Origin: Kineothrix sp. IPX-CK
Lineage (GTDB): Bacteria > Bacillota > Clostridia > Lachnospirales > Lachnospiraceae
Reading direction: 5' to 3'
Assembly: GCF_039134705.1 (NCBI RefSeq)
Contig: NZ_CP146256.1
Span: forward strand, 2,728,001 to 2,792,000
DNA length: 64,000 nucleotides
The notes under the pieces are model-generated. The model had not been told where the DNA came from. It ran no database searches and was given only the letters and a program-made list of their open reading frames with translations. Positions 45,478-55,217 of the stretch are shown here, piece by piece. A program made the position numbers and the translations under genes. Every line of letters starts with the position of its first letter. Position 1 is the stretch's first letter.

Positions 45478-46020
45478 ATGGAAATAGGAAACAAATTAAA
45501 GGAACTACGAATACAGAAAGGGCTGACGCAGGAAGAACTTGGAGCGCGTTGTGAGTTGTCGAAGGGATTTATTTCGCAGCTCGAGCGTGATCTGACCTCT
45601 CCTTCTATCGCTACCCTTATGGATATTTTGCAATGTCTTGGAACGGATTTACAGGAGTTTTTCTCGGAGAATCCGCAAGAGGAACAGATTGTTTTTCACG
45701 ATACGGATTACTTCGAAAAAGTCGATGAAGAACTTGGCAACAAAATTGAGTGGATTATTCCCAATGCCCAGAAGAACAATATGGAACCGATTCGCCTGAC
45801 CCTGGCTCCGGGCGGTTCCACATATCCGGATAACCCTCATGAAGGGGAGGAATTCGGCTACGTTTTATCCGGAAGTATCGCCATTACCCTGGGAAAGAAA
45901 ACAATTCGTGCCAAAAAAGGGGAAACTTTTTACTTCACACCGAATACGACACATTATATTACAGCAAATAATAAAACCGGAGCAGTCATCCTGTGGATCA
46001 GCTCTCCGCCCAGTTTTTAA
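45478..46020 (+). CDS. XRE-cupin regulator (PuuR-like)
   Basis: The 180-residue protein has an N-terminal XRE helix-turn-helix ([30 protein letters not shown], residues 7-36) and a C-terminal cupin domain (about 105-178, with [16 protein letters not shown] and KKGETFYF). This layout is typical of PuuR-like polyamine regulators. It lies 26 bases before potA on the same strand, behind a strong promoter with phased half-sites. It probably senses a polyamine and represses its own operon. Start ATG at 45478 follows a weak site (AAAAAGCGG). Confidence 0.9.
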   Translation: MEIGNKLKELRIQKGLTQEELGARCELSKGFISQLERDLTSPSIATLMDILQCLGTDLQEFFSENPQEEQIVFHDTDYFEKVDEELGNKIEWIIPNAQKNNMEPIRLTLAPGGSTYPDNPHEGEEFGYVLSGSIAITLGKKTIRAKKGETFYFTPNTTHYITANNKTGAVILWISSPPSF

Positions 46021-46046
46021 CTTTTACGTACCGGAGGATCTCTTCT

Positions 46047-47120
46047 ATGAATAAAGAATTAATTAATCTAATCGATATATCGAAATCCTTTGATGGAGAA
46101 ATGGTCTTGGATGAGCTGCATCTGAATATTCACGAGAACGAATTTCTCACTCTGCTCGGTCCGAGCGGATGCGGGAAAACTACTACTTTGCGCATACTCG
46201 GCGGTTTTATTACCCCGGATAAGGGCAGAGTCGTTTTTGACGGGCAGGATATCACGAACACTCCCCCCAACAAGCGCCAGCTTAATACCGTATTTCAAAA
46301 ATATGCGCTTTTTACCCATATAAATATTGCCGAAAATATTGCTTTCGGGCTTAAAATCAAGAATAAAAGTAAAAACTATATTGATGATAAAATTAAGTAT
46401 GCCCTAAAACTGGTAAATCTTGAAGGCTATGAAAAGCGTATGCCCGATTCTTTAAGCGGCGGCCAGCAGCAGCGTATCGCCATCGCACGCGCCATCGTAA
46501 ATGAACCCAAGGTGCTGCTTTTGGATGAGCCTCTGGGCGCATTGGATTTGAAGCTTCGCCAGGATATGCAGTATGAGCTGATCCGTTTGAAGAACGAATT
46601 AGGGATTACCTTTATTTACGTTACTCACGATCAGGAGGAAGCCCTTACCATGTCAGATACCATCGTTGTTATGAATCAGGGCTATATCCAGCAGATCGGA
46701 ACACCAGAAACGATCTACAATGAGCCGGAAAACGCCTTTGTTGCCGACTTTATCGGAGACAGCAACATCATCGCCTCGATGATGTTAGAGGATAAGCTGG
46801 TGTCAATTCTCGGAGCGAAATTTGCCTGCGTGGATACGGGCTTCGGCCATAACAAACCGGTGGATGTGGTTATTCGTCCTGAGGATGTGGAGCTTACCAA
46901 GCCGGAGGAAGGTACGATTCAGGGGACTGTCACTCATTTGATATTTAAAGGTGTTCATTACGAAATGGAGGTTACCGCAAACGGGTTCGAATGGCTGGTT
47001 CATTCTACCGGTATGTTTCCTGTTGGTACGCCGGTAGGCATTAAGGTGGATCCGTTCAACATCCAGATCATGAACAAACCGGCATCGGAAGACGAGGAGG
47101 CGGTAGGCGTTGAAGAATAG
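46047..47120 (+). CDS. potA: spermidine/putrescine ABC transporter ATPase PotA
   Basis: The 357-residue ATPase has Walker [10 protein letters not shown], signature LSGGQQQR, Walker [17 protein letters not shown] and the switch histidine in [10 protein letters not shown]. The C-terminal TOBE domain (about 270-345, with [12 protein letters not shown]) is typical of PotA. ATG at 46047 follows GGAGGATCT. It is third-partner of a full potABCD set, so specificity is polyamine uptake. Confidence 0.95.
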   Translation: MNKELINLIDISKSFDGEMVLDELHLNIHENEFLTLLGPSGCGKTTTLRILGGFITPDKGRVVFDGQDITNTPPNKRQLNTVFQKYALFTHINIAENIAFGLKIKNKSKNYIDDKIKYALKLVNLEGYEKRMPDSLSGGQQQRIAIARAIVNEPKVLLLDEPLGALDLKLRQDMQYELIRLKNELGITFIYVTHDQEEALTMSDTIVVMNQGYIQQIGTPETIYNEPENAFVADFIGDSNIIASMMLEDKLVSILGAKFACVDTGFGHNKPVDVVIRPEDVELTKPEEGTIQGTVTHLIFKGVHYEMEVTANGFEWLVHSTGMFPVGTPVGIKVDPFNIQIMNKPASEDEEAVGVEE

Positions 47121-47937
47121 CAAATCATCCCAAAGGCTTTTATCCTCCCCCTACATCGCATGGGCTGTTATTTTTATTATCGTTCCCTTGTGTATGGTGT
47201 TTTACTATGGTCTGACCGATAAGACCGGTACTTTCACTTTGGAAAATGTGACGGAGATTATGTCCGCGGAGCATGCAAAAGCTCTCTGGCTCTCATTGGG
47301 ATTATCCCTTATCAGCACTGTGATATGCTTTTTCATCGCTTATCCTCTGGCAATGATTCTGGCAAATATGAACGTGAACCAGCACAGCTTCATCGTTCTC
47401 ATTTTTATTCTTCCCATGTGGATGAACTTTTTACTCCGTACTCTCGCGTGGCAGACCCTTTTAGAAAAGACGGGCGTCATCAACAACGTACTGGCAATTC
47501 TTCATCTGCCGTCCTTAAATATTATAAATACGCCCTACGCCATTGTGCTTGGCATGGTCTATAACTTTCTGCCCTTTATGGTGCTGCCCCTTTATAACGC
47601 ATTAGTTAAAATAGACTCCAACGTTATCAATGCAGCCAAGGACTTGGGAGCTAACAAATTGCAGACCTTTTTCAAGATCACATTTCCTCTGTCGGTTCCG
47701 GGCGTCATCAGCGGAATCACCATGGTGTTCATCCCGGCGCTTACGACCTTCGTCATCAGCAACCTTTTAGGCGGAAGCAAGATTCTTCTCATCGGCAACG
47801 TAATTGAAGAATCCTTTACGCAGGCGGGTAACTGGCATCTGGGAAGCGGACTTTCCATTGTGCTCATGATCTTTATCATCGTCAATATGGTCGCTTCCGC
47901 TATCTTCGATAAAGATGGGGAGGGCTCCGCACTATGA
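47110..47937 (+). CDS. potB: spermidine/putrescine ABC transporter permease PotB
   Basis: The 275-residue membrane protein is a binding-protein-dependent permease with six hydrophobic segments and the EAA-type loop [24 protein letters not shown]. It starts with TTG at 47110 behind GGAGG and overlaps potA by 11 bases; the non-ATG start fits coupled translation. Paired with PotC in the heterodimeric channel. Confidence 0.92.
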   Translation: MKNSKSSQRLLSSPYIAWAVIFIIVPLCMVFYYGLTDKTGTFTLENVTEIMSAEHAKALWLSLGLSLISTVICFFIAYPLAMILANMNVNQHSFIVLIFILPMWMNFLLRTLAWQTLLEKTGVINNVLAILHLPSLNIINTPYAIVLGMVYNFLPFMVLPLYNALVKIDSNVINAAKDLGANKLQTFFKITFPLSVPGVISGITMVFIPALTTFVISNLLGGSKILLIGNVIEESFTQAGNWHLGSGLSIVLMIFIIVNMVASAIFDKDGEGSAL

Positions 47938-48704
47938 TCAGAACAACTGCAAAGAAGATATATATCGCTTTAATCTTTATTTTTCTCTACGCTCCTATCG
48001 CTACGCTTATGGTACTGTCCTTTAACGCCAGCCGCACGAGGGCGAAATGGGGAGGATTTACGACTAAATGGTATTTTTCCCTTTTTGAAAACAGGGAAAT
48101 TATGCAGGCCCTCTGGAACACTCTTCTGATCGCCTTCGTATCCTCTTTCATTGCCGTTATCATCGGAACAATCGCCTGCATAGCTATCAATGACATGAGC
48201 AAGAGAAACCGCACAATTATCATGGGTGTTACCAATATTCCCATGCTGAACGCGGATATCGTTACAGGTATTTCCCTTATGCTGCTCTTTATCAGCTTAG
48301 GGCTTAAATTCGGATTGGGAACGATTCTGCTGGCCCATATTACCTTCAACATTCCTTATGTGATCCTGTGTGTCATGCCGCGAATGAAACAGATAAGTCC
48401 CAGTACCTATGAGGCTGCCCTGGATTTGGGCGCATCTCCCATACGGGCTTTTTTCAAGGTGGTCTTTCCCGATATACTGCCCGGGGTATTGTCCGGATTT
48501 TTGATGGCTTTCACTATGTCCCTGGACGATTTCATCATCACGCACTTTACCAAAGGTGCCGGTGTCGATACTCTGTCCACCAAGATTTATACCGAAGTAA
48601 AAAAAGGAATCAAACCGGAGATGTACGCGTTGTCTACTATTATTTTTGTAACGGTACTGCTGCTTCTGTTCCTTGTCAATAAAGCACCGAAAGAAAAAAC
48701 ATGA
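47934..48704 (+). CDS. potC: spermidine/putrescine ABC transporter permease PotC
   Basis: The 256-residue permease has six hydrophobic segments and the EAA-type loop AALDLGASPIRAFFKVVFPDILPG. It overlaps potB by 4 bases (ATGA). FTMSLDDFIITHF is typical of PotC. It lies 67 bases before potD, without a terminator between. Confidence 0.94.
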   Translation: MIRTTAKKIYIALIFIFLYAPIATLMVLSFNASRTRAKWGGFTTKWYFSLFENREIMQALWNTLLIAFVSSFIAVIIGTIACIAINDMSKRNRTIIMGVTNIPMLNADIVTGISLMLLFISLGLKFGLGTILLAHITFNIPYVILCVMPRMKQISPSTYEAALDLGASPIRAFFKVVFPDILPGVLSGFLMAFTMSLDDFIITHFTKGAGVDTLSTKIYTEVKKGIKPEMYALSTIIFVTVLLLLFLVNKAPKEKT

Positions 48705-48771
48705 ATCGTTACTCTTTGGCCTATGGCTTCATAGTAACAATAAATTAACATCTAAGGAGGATATTACCGCA

Positions 48772-49833
48772 ATGAAAAAACACTTATCTATTTTATGTAT
48801 GTCTACGGCAGTTCTCTTATCTCTCGCAGGCTGCGGCACCGGTTCCTCCGGTGCAAACGGTGAGGTTATCGTATACAACTGGGGCGAATATATGGACCCT
48901 GATGTATTGGATATGTTCGAAGAAGAAACCGGAATCAAAGTTGTCTATGACGAGTTCGAGACTAACGAGATCATGTATCCCAAAATCGAAGCAGGAGCCT
49001 CCGAATACGACGTTATCTGCCCTTCTGATTATATGATTCAGAAAATGATCGAAAACGATTTGTTAGCTGAGCTGAACTTCGATAATATGCCTAACGCAAA
49101 AGCCAACATCGGAGAGCAATATTGGGAGCAGGCAAGGCAGTTCGATCCCGAAAACAAATATTCCGTTCCCTATTGCTGGGGAACCGTAGGCATTCTCTAC
49201 AACAAGACCATGGTAGATGAACCTGTGGACAGCTGGAGCATATTATGGAACGAAAAATATAAGGACAATATTTTAATGCAGGATTCTGTCCGCGACGCAT
49301 TTATGGTAGCTCTCAAATTAAACGGTTATTCCATGAATTCCACGGATGCCGCCGAGTTGGATGCGGCAAAAAATTCCTTAATCGAACAGAAGCCCCTCGT
49401 TCAGGCATATGTCATCGATCAGGTTCGTGACAAAATGATCGGAGGCGAAGCGGCTATCGGGGTCATCTACTCCGGCGAAGCAATTTTCACACAGCGCGAG
49501 AATCCTGATTTGGAATATGTAATTCCCAAAGAAGGTACTAACGTATGGATCGACTCTTGGGTAGTGACGAAGAATTCTCAGAATAAAGAAAATGCGGAAA
49601 AATTCATCGATTTCATGTGCCGCCCGGATATTGCATTGAAAAACTTCGAATATATTACTTATTCTACTCCCAACGATGCTGCAAGAGAGCTTATCGAAGA
49701 TGAAGAAATTAAAAACTCTCCTATCGCGTTTCCTGATTTATCTCAATATTCCAATCTGGAAACCTTCCAGTACTTGGGAGATGACGGCGATGCTGTTTAT
49801 AACAATCTGTGGAAAGAAGTAAAATCGAACTAA
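48772..49833 (+). CDS. potD: spermidine/putrescine-binding lipoprotein PotD
   Basis: The 353-residue lipoprotein starts with a signal ending SLAGCG and has the periplasmic-binding fold of PotD/PotF: VIVYNWGEYMDPDVLDMFEEETGIKV near the start, DVICPSDYMIQKMI, YCWGTVGILYN, VWIDSWVVTKNSQ. It captures polyamine for PotABC. ATG at 48772 follows AAGGAGG. It ends the operon at a strong hairpin. Confidence 0.95.
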   Translation: MKKHLSILCMSTAVLLSLAGCGTGSSGANGEVIVYNWGEYMDPDVLDMFEEETGIKVVYDEFETNEIMYPKIEAGASEYDVICPSDYMIQKMIENDLLAELNFDNMPNAKANIGEQYWEQARQFDPENKYSVPYCWGTVGILYNKTMVDEPVDSWSILWNEKYKDNILMQDSVRDAFMVALKLNGYSMNSTDAAELDAAKNSLIEQKPLVQAYVIDQVRDKMIGGEAAIGVIYSGEAIFTQRENPDLEYVIPKEGTNVWIDSWVVTKNSQNKENAEKFIDFMCRPDIALKNFEYITYSTPNDAARELIEDEEIKNSPIAFPDLSQYSNLETFQYLGDDGDAVYNNLWKEVKSN

Positions 49834-49851
49834 AATATGTTTTATATTTAG

Positions 49852-49883
49852 AAAAAGCGGATTCAAAACTGAACCCGCTTTTT
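49852..49883 (+). terminator. terminator after potD
   Basis: AAAAAGCGG and CCGCTTTTT form a 9-bp stem with a small inner TTCA/TGAA pairing; a T-run follows on the plus strand. It ends the pot operon 18 bases past the potD stop codon. Confidence 0.8.
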
Positions 49884-49901
49884 TGTTATTGAATTATATG
49901 A

Positions 49902-50673
49902 CTATTTTTTCTTTACCGGATAGCAGACCTCCGTGACCAAATCATCATCTGTCGCCGCATCGTGCGGACTCACATGATAAATGCAAAAGGACACTCCGTC
50001 AAAATCATATCCGTTTTCCAGTATCCAATGGGCTACCGCTTCATTTACCCTCGTAATCTGCTCATAACTTCCCTTATATGTAGCGGAAGCTATCTGAACA
50101 GAATTTACTGTCTTGAACTTCACATGCTCCGTATCTTTATATTTCCCCACTACGGAAATCTGGATCTACACATCCACATCCTTCTCTTTATAACCCCCCA
50201 TCAGGAAAGATTGCCATGCCGTAGCACGGGTTGTCCGCCTGAATATCCTGAGGACCGCCCTCCTCTCCGAGCATCCCCCAGAGCATTCCTTCACTGTCAT
50301 AGCTGGGGATAATCTGACGTATGCTGGCCACATATCTTTCAGGCAATGTCTTTAACGATACTGTATAATCCATAAAATTACCATCTTTTCTCAGCCAATT
50401 TATCGCATTGTCAAGAAGTAAAATCCGCTGTCTCATGACATTTTCCTCTTCCTCTAGCTCCCTTCGCTTTATCTGCAAAAATTTTTCCATTTCATATGCA
50501 TCATCAAATTTTTCCAGAATCTCCTGGATGACGGCAAGTCCAAACCCCATATTTCTTAACACACGGATTCGTTCTGCTAACGGAAGCTGCGCTTCGCTGT
50601 AATACCGGTATCCCGTAAAGGCGTCTATGGTAGCCGGTACCAGCAGTCCGATTTCATTGTAAGATGCTGTCAA
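49902..50673 (-). pseudogene. MerR-family regulator with GyrI-like domain, frameshifted
   Basis: The frame from 50673 carries a MerR-type region (YNEIGLLVPATID, YRYYSEAQLPLAERIRVLRNMGF) and a coiled linker, then the start of an effector-binding domain, ending at TAA after six G (50194-50199). The rest of that domain, with SATYKGSYEQI and DLVTEVCYPVKKK at its end, resumes in another frame near 50150. One extra base in the G run and one missing base near 50165 restore a continuous reading of about 250 residues. The N-terminus also lacks the usual start and first helix of the domain. Decay or two read errors explain it. Confidence 0.75.
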
Positions 50674-50742
50674 GTAGGGACCAATAATTTCTTGAACACT
50701 CTTTATATTTCCAATGTTGGGCGAAAGACTACTGCCTTTTTA

Positions 50743-51201
50743 CTAAGACGGAGTCCATTTTTCCAAGTAAATAAATTTTAAATCCGTCGTAATTTCCTGT
50801 TCCTTAAATGCCAAATATCCTAACCGCTCATATAACTTAATATTACGTGCACTTTTTGAACTTGTGAATAACTCGTACCTTTTATGCGGAAACCTTCCTT
50901 CCATTTCCTTTAAAAGTATCGTGCCGATGCCTTGCCCCTGTAAATCCGGGCGAACAATAAGCTTACCAATGTACAAGGTGCCGTTTGCAGAATATGCGCG
51001 TACAGATCCCACTATTTCGTCTTTTTCATTTAAAGCCTTCAAAAAAATCCCCTTTATAAATTCCTGTTCTACCTCTTGCAAAGTTTGTGTAAGTGGTGGT
51101 ATTTTAGGATTATTACACAGCATCGCTTCACTCTGATACGCAAGGTATTGAAGGTTAAGAATGGCACACAAATCTTGTTTATCAGCTATTTTTAAAATCA
51201 T
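50743..51201 (-). CDS. GNAT-family N-acetyltransferase
   Basis: The 152-residue protein is a GNAT acetyltransferase using acetyl-CoA. The acetyl-CoA loop is in LIVRPDLQGQGIGTILLKEME, and SARNIKLYERLGYLAFKE marks the C-terminal part of the fold. ATG at 51201 follows GGAGGAG; an earlier in-frame ATG lacks a site. It is intact although both neighbours are broken. The substrate is unknown. Confidence 0.9.
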   Translation of the reverse strand: MILKIADKQDLCAILNLQYLAYQSEAMLCNNPKIPPLTQTLQEVEQEFIKGIFLKALNEKDEIVGSVRAYSANGTLYIGKLIVRPDLQGQGIGTILLKEMEGRFPHKRYELFTSSKSARNIKLYERLGYLAFKEQEITTDLKFIYLEKWTPS

Positions 51202-51235
51202 AAATACTCCTCCAATATTGATCATAAATACCAGT

Positions 51236-51551
51236 CTATCTTCCCGAACTTAAATCAACCTTTGCGGTAAATCTTTGTTCTAGCTTTTCGAGTGTTTTTT
51301 CAAGCAAATTTCTAAATCAACACCTTGTTCCATTCGCAATGCAAATAAGGGCAAATAGAACATCACCCAGTTCATTTTTTCAGCCCTTTGTAGCGGAAAA
51401 GGGTTCCTGCCATAGTCACTGCCTGTTAATACTTCCTTTGACAACTCTCCCACTTCTGAAGTGAGATCCATTACTCTAACATCAATTCTTGAACTTATAC
51501 CTTTTTTGTATATAAATTCATTTATCTTTTTTTGGCACCCAACAATGTCAT
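51236..51551 (-). pseudogene. MazG-like nucleotide pyrophosphohydrolase, several frameshifts
   Basis: The three minus-strand frames together rebuild a MazG-like protein of about 105 residues. The pieces are QKKINEFIYKKGISSR and MDLTSEVGELSKEVL (metal site ExxxE), then in a second frame ELGDVLFALICIAN (the ExxD site), then QGVDLEICL in the first frame, then EKTLEKLEQRF in the third. At least three single-base shifts are needed, and a fourth near the start, where ATG at 51551 follows AAGGAG. The length, 316 bases, is not a multiple of three. The gene is surely inactive as written, unless the shifts are read errors. Confidence 0.75.
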
Positions 51552-51613
51552 GATTTTCTCCTTATCAGTTATGTTTATATATGCGTTGCTTATAGCTTCC
51601 GGAAGCCAGTCAA

Positions 51614-51864
51614 TTATTTCGCAGAGACTTCTACGTTATGATCTTTTTTTACAGAACGGATAAATTGTACTATTCCTGTAAGTACAAAGCCGATACCTGC
51701 ACCGCAGAACGTGTCGGTAATATAGTAATCAGTCTTTTCGTTACTAATCGGTAATCCGCCAAAGATCAGAATTAGAGCAAGTAATGTTAACTCTACTACA
51801 CAGCATACAGGACAGCCTGGATTATTCGTGAGGTGCAGTTTTGAATAAATAATAATTCCAACAT
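51614..51864 (-). pseudogene. small membrane protein gene, frameshifted near its start
   Basis: An ATG at 51864 follows AAAGGAG, but the frame stops after about 22 codons. One missing base after the second codon would join it to a frame of about 80 residues with two hydrophobic segments, a CPVCC motif (before the first membrane segment) and the end SVKKDHNVEVSAK. I do not recognise the family. The gene lies next to the flavoprotein gene on the same strand. Confidence 0.5.
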
Positions 51865-51877
51865 GCTTCCTACTCCT

Positions 51878-52444
51878 TTATATTTCTAAATAGTTTAAAA
51901 TATCAGTACCTATAGTATATGCTTCTTCGACTTTATCTTGTCTGAATTCAAAATTCTCTTTATAAGGTACACCCTCTACGGTAAAACTTTTAATCGGCTT
52001 TATTCCTAAATGGCAGAAATAATGCTCGATTGTATGGATGATATGCAAATTTTCCTCTACCCTCTGTCCCGTCCTGACTGCAACTGAAATTCCCACCTTA
52101 CCTTTTGGAACCAAGGTACCTCCATTAGCATCACATAATGGCGTAGATCTGTCAAAAAACACTTTCAATTGACCTGTAACATCTCCCCAATAAGATGGAG
52201 ATGCAATTAATATAATATCAGCTTCAAATAAACGTTTTATTATTACATCCATGTCATCATGCTGTTTACAGGTTTTACTTGTATAGCATGATTTACAGCC
52301 CGTGCAATAATGTATGTCCATTTGGCCTAATACAGTTTTTTCTACGTCTATTTCGTTTTGTTTCATTCCTTCAATAATTTTATCGACCACACAAGCGGTC
52401 GTTCCATTATTTCTTGGACTTCCAATAATACAAAATGCCTTCAC
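51878..52444 (-). CDS. flavodoxin-fold NADPH-dependent FMN reductase-like protein
   Basis: The 188-residue protein belongs to the flavodoxin-like FMN reductase/iron-sulfur flavoprotein group. The phosphate-binding loop GSPRNNGTT lies at residues 8-16. A cysteine-rich insert CTGCKSCYTSKTC near residue 48 resembles the 4Fe-4S site of archaeal-type iron-sulfur flavoproteins. SPSYWGDVTGQLKVFFDR follows. GTG at 52444 follows GGAGGA. It would carry electrons or reduce quinones; partner unknown. Confidence 0.88.
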   Translation of the reverse strand: MKAFCIIGSPRNNGTTACVVDKIIEGMKQNEIDVEKTVLGQMDIHYCTGCKSCYTSKTCKQHDDMDVIIKRLFEADIILIASPSYWGDVTGQLKVFFDRSTPLCDANGGTLVPKGKVGISVAVRTGQRVEENLHIIHTIEHYFCHLGIKPIKSFTVEGVPYKENFEFRQDKVEEAYTIGTDILNYLEI

Positions 52445-52482
52445 ACAAGTCCTCCTTTTACAATGCTCTATGAACCGAGCAC

Positions 52483-53730
52483 TTAAGGGCGTACCTGCCC
52501 GTCACCTTCAATCGTATATTTATAGGAAGTCAGCTCCTTAAGTCCCATAGGGCCTCTGGCATGAAGCTTCTGATTGCTGATTCCTATTTCCGCTCCAAAA
52601 CCGAATTCAAAGCCATCGCTGAACCGTGTGGAAGCATTTACATAAACGCAGGCTGCATCCACTTCCCGTAAAAATTTATCTGCATTTTCTTTATTCTGAG
52701 TAAGAATCGCCTCGGAATGCCTGGTGCCATACTTATTAATATGAGCAATCGCCTCGTCCACAGAGGACACCGTCTTCATGGAAATGATATAGTCCAGATA
52801 CTCCGTGCCGTAATCCTCATCTGTGGCGGGAATCGCATCCGTTATAATTTCCCTTATCTGCTCATCAGCACGCATTTCCACCGAATGCTCCCTAAAAGCC
52901 TTCGCTAACGCAGGAAGGAAGTTTTCTTTCACCGCCTCATGAACGAGCAGCGACTCGCAGGCGTTGCATACGCCGATACGCTGCGTCTTCGCATTGATAA
53001 TAATAGGAAGCGCCTTTTCGAGGTCTGCGGTTTCATCCACAAAAATATGGCAGTTTCCCGTCCCTGTCTCGATTACCGGAATAGTGCTGTTGGTAACAAC
53101 GCTCTGAATCAGTCCAGAACTGCCTCTGGGAATGAGTACATCCACATAACGGTTCAGCTTCATGAACTGTGCCGTCACTTCTCTGTCCGTACTCTCAATG
53201 AGCTGAATGGCATCCTCGCATACGCTGCAGGCGCTAAGCGCCCTTCTTATGGCAGCCGTTATCGCTATATTCGAGCAAACAGCGTCGCTTCCCCCTTTTA
53301 AAATGACCGCATTGCCAGCCTTGAAACAAAGCCCGAAAGCATCTGCTGTCACGTTAGGTCTGGATTCATATATAATTCCGATGACTCCCAAGGGAACCCT
53401 GCGCTTATGAATGTGCAGGCCGTTGGGTCGGGTAAAAGCCTCCAATACTTCGCCTACGGGATCATCCAGCGCGATAATCTGATTCAGCCCCTCTGCCATC
53501 CCTTTTATTCTATCCTCTGTCAGGCGAAGTCTGTCTATCATACCGGGGTGCATGCCATTTTTCTCGCCTTTTATAATATCTCTTTTATTTTCCTCTAAAA
53601 TATGCTTCGTATCAGCGAGCAATTCCTCCGCCGCCTTACTAAGCGCTTCATTTTTCTTCTCCGCAGAGAGCCTTTGCAGCTCGAATTTCGCCGCCGCCGC
53701 TCTTTGTCCCATGCTTTCTAAATCCGTCAT
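52483..53730 (-). CDS. proA: gamma-glutamyl phosphate reductase
   Basis: The 415-residue enzyme makes glutamate semialdehyde for proline synthesis. Visible are [21 protein letters not shown], the glycine-rich KGGSDAV, the catalytic cysteine in [17 protein letters not shown], and [30 protein letters not shown] at the end. Length is standard. proB, normally adjacent, is 1.5 kb upstream, separated by three genes and a plus-strand regulator. Confidence 0.97.
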   Translation of the reverse strand: MTDLESMGQRAAAAKFELQRLSAEKKNEALSKAAEELLADTKHILEENKRDIIKGEKNGMHPGMIDRLRLTEDRIKGMAEGLNQIIALDDPVGEVLEAFTRPNGLHIHKRRVPLGVIGIIYESRPNVTADAFGLCFKAGNAVILKGGSDAVCSNIAITAAIRRALSACSVCEDAIQLIESTDREVTAQFMKLNRYVDVLIPRGSSGLIQSVVTNSTIPVIETGTGNCHIFVDETADLEKALPIIINAKTQRIGVCNACESLLVHEAVKENFLPALAKAFREHSVEMRADEQIREIITDAIPATDEDYGTEYLDYIISMKTVSSVDEAIAHINKYGTRHSEAILTQNKENADKFLREVDAACVYVNASTRFSDGFEFGFGAEIGISNQKLHARGPMGLKELTSYKYTIEGDGQVRP

Positions 53731-53883
53731 CTATAAGCCCTCTCTTTCGGTTTTTCATTGTCTGAAATTTTATTAATTATATAAGAAAATTCCATTTATT
53801 TCAACCACGTTTTTATTTCACTTGCCGTTACTGTTCACTCCGTTCCCGATAACGCATTATTTTTGCATTTAAATTTGTTATTT

Positions 53884-53904
53884 TTTACAACATTATGTTG
53901 TAAA
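53884..53904. promoter_or_regulatory. 10-1-10 palindrome, candidate operator of small XRE gene
   Basis: TTTACAACAT and ATGTTGTAAA flank a single T, a perfect inverted repeat 95 bases before the XRE gene start. A partial copy (ATCAACATAAT) follows near 53914. Symmetry and place suit binding by the helix-turn-helix protein encoded next to it, and it also lies 154 bases upstream of the proA start. Confidence 0.5.
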
Positions 53905-53998
53905 ACTACATTTATCAACATAATTTCGTGGTTATTCCACATACTATTTTATGTCGTATGCTATTATTTCCACAACAAAACGAAGTAGGGGTATTCAT

Positions 53999-54355
53999 AT
54001 GGCAGACGTAAGTGTTATGATAAAGAGCTTAAGAGAAAACAATCATCTCAAACAGAGGCAGGTAGCCGATTATCTGGGCATATCCCAGCAGGCTTATTCT
54101 TATTATGAACTGGATAAGCGCGAGCTTCCCTCCCGTCATGTCATCAATCTGGCTAAGCTCTATAAAGTCAGCGCCGATTATATTCTCGGCGTGGAACCCG
54201 GGTACGTCGGCTCCTACGATTTGAACTCCAAATATGTACATGACATTTCCTTAAAAGAGGTCATTAACAATCTGGAAAAACTGAATAAGGCAAATCGTCA
54301 GGAAGTTGTCAAGTATCTTTCCTATCTTGGTAATACCCAGACGAAACATAAATAA
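53999..54355 (+). CDS. XRE-family helix-turn-helix regulator
   Basis: The 118-residue protein has an XRE domain (IKSLRENNHLKQRQVADYLGISQQAYSYYE, residues 8-37) and a helical C-terminal part of unknown function. ATG at 53999 follows AGGGG at 8 bases. It is on the plus strand between proA and a folate enzyme. Its promoter region holds a strong palindrome, so it probably regulates itself and perhaps proA. Confidence 0.9.
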   Translation: MADVSVMIKSLRENNHLKQRQVADYLGISQQAYSYYELDKRELPSRHVINLAKLYKVSADYILGVEPGYVGSYDLNSKYVHDISLKEVINNLEKLNKANRQEVVKYLSYLGNTQTKHK

Positions 54356-54372
54356 AACCGGCTGCAGAGAAT

Positions 54373-54942
54373 TTATGTATATATTGCTTCCTCCGTCAGT
54401 ATCATAGCAGGCTTTCTGTCGTATTCCTCTGCCGGAACATGCTCCACAATCTGGCATTCAAAACATACAGCAATGGTTGGAAGCTGCGGGTATCTCTCCA
54501 GATACCTGTCATAATATCCTTTGCCGTACCCAATCCGGTTTCTCTCTTTATCGAAGACACTTCCCGGCATAATCATCAGACATTTCTGCAGGCTGATGTC
54601 CCTGCCGCTTAAGAGTCTTTCCCCTTCCGGTACGGGCTCCCGTATTCCTTTATAGCCCTCCGACAAATCATCCATACTCGTAATACGGTAAAAATCCATA
54701 TCCTCTTCATCTATTCTGGGACAGTAAACCTTTTTCCCGCATTTTAGCGCCTCTGCAATCAGCAGTTCCGTCTCCACTTCGCTTTTAAAGTTCACATAGG
54801 ATAGAATAGCCTCCGCCGCTTTATAAGCGTCAGTATCCATAAGGCTTCCTATAATCCGGCGGCTCATAGACTGTCTGGTGCTCTGTGGCAGCTCATCTCT
54901 TAGCTTAAGTACACTCTTTCTAATGTGTCTTTTTGTTTCCAT
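54373..54942 (-). CDS. 5-formyltetrahydrofolate cyclo-ligase
   Basis: The 189-residue enzyme recycles 5-formyltetrahydrofolate using ATP. The motif RIGYGKGYYDRYL with VFDKERN before it and LPTIAVCFECQIV after it identify the family. KRHIRKSVLKLRDEL is the usual start. ATG at 54942 follows GGGAG. It overlaps the DUF896 gene by 23 bases. The neighbouring proBA genes share no pathway with it. Confidence 0.95.
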   Translation of the reverse strand: METKRHIRKSVLKLRDELPQSTRQSMSRRIIGSLMDTDAYKAAEAILSYVNFKSEVETELLIAEALKCGKKVYCPRIDEEDMDFYRITSMDDLSEGYKGIREPVPEGERLLSGRDISLQKCLMIMPGSVFDKERNRIGYGKGYYDRYLERYPQLPTIAVCFECQIVEHVPAEEYDRKPAMILTEEAIYT

Positions 54943-55147
54943 GCTTTTCTCCCAAATTCGTAATGGAGCCATCCTTCTCCTGAATATTGATATTATTCAG
55001 CTGTCCGCGAAGATTGGCCCTTACATTGGCTATATATTCGCTGCGAAGGCTCGCCTGCTCCCCTTTTTCTTCCTCAGTCAATCCCTCTGCCTGTGATTTA
55101 CGGTACAATTCATTGATTCGGGCAATTTTTTTGTCCATGTTTTCCAT
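54920..55147 (-). CDS. DUF896 family protein (YnzC-like)
   Basis: The 75-residue protein matches DUF896 by IARINELYRKSQAEGLTEEE and SLRSEYIANVRANLRGQL, a short two-helix hairpin. In Bacillus the relative YnzC belongs to a LexA-controlled unit; its function is unknown. ATG at 55147 follows AAAGG. The end overlaps the folate cyclo-ligase gene, so both are translated from one mRNA. Confidence 0.92.
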   Translation of the reverse strand: MENMDKKIARINELYRKSQAEGLTEEEKGEQASLRSEYIANVRANLRGQLNNINIQEKDGSITNLGEKHGNKKTH

Positions 55148-55217
55148 ATTATGTTAACCTTTCGTTTCATACGTTTTCATTCATTATCATCAAATGACAA
55201 GGACTTATCCGACCTCG

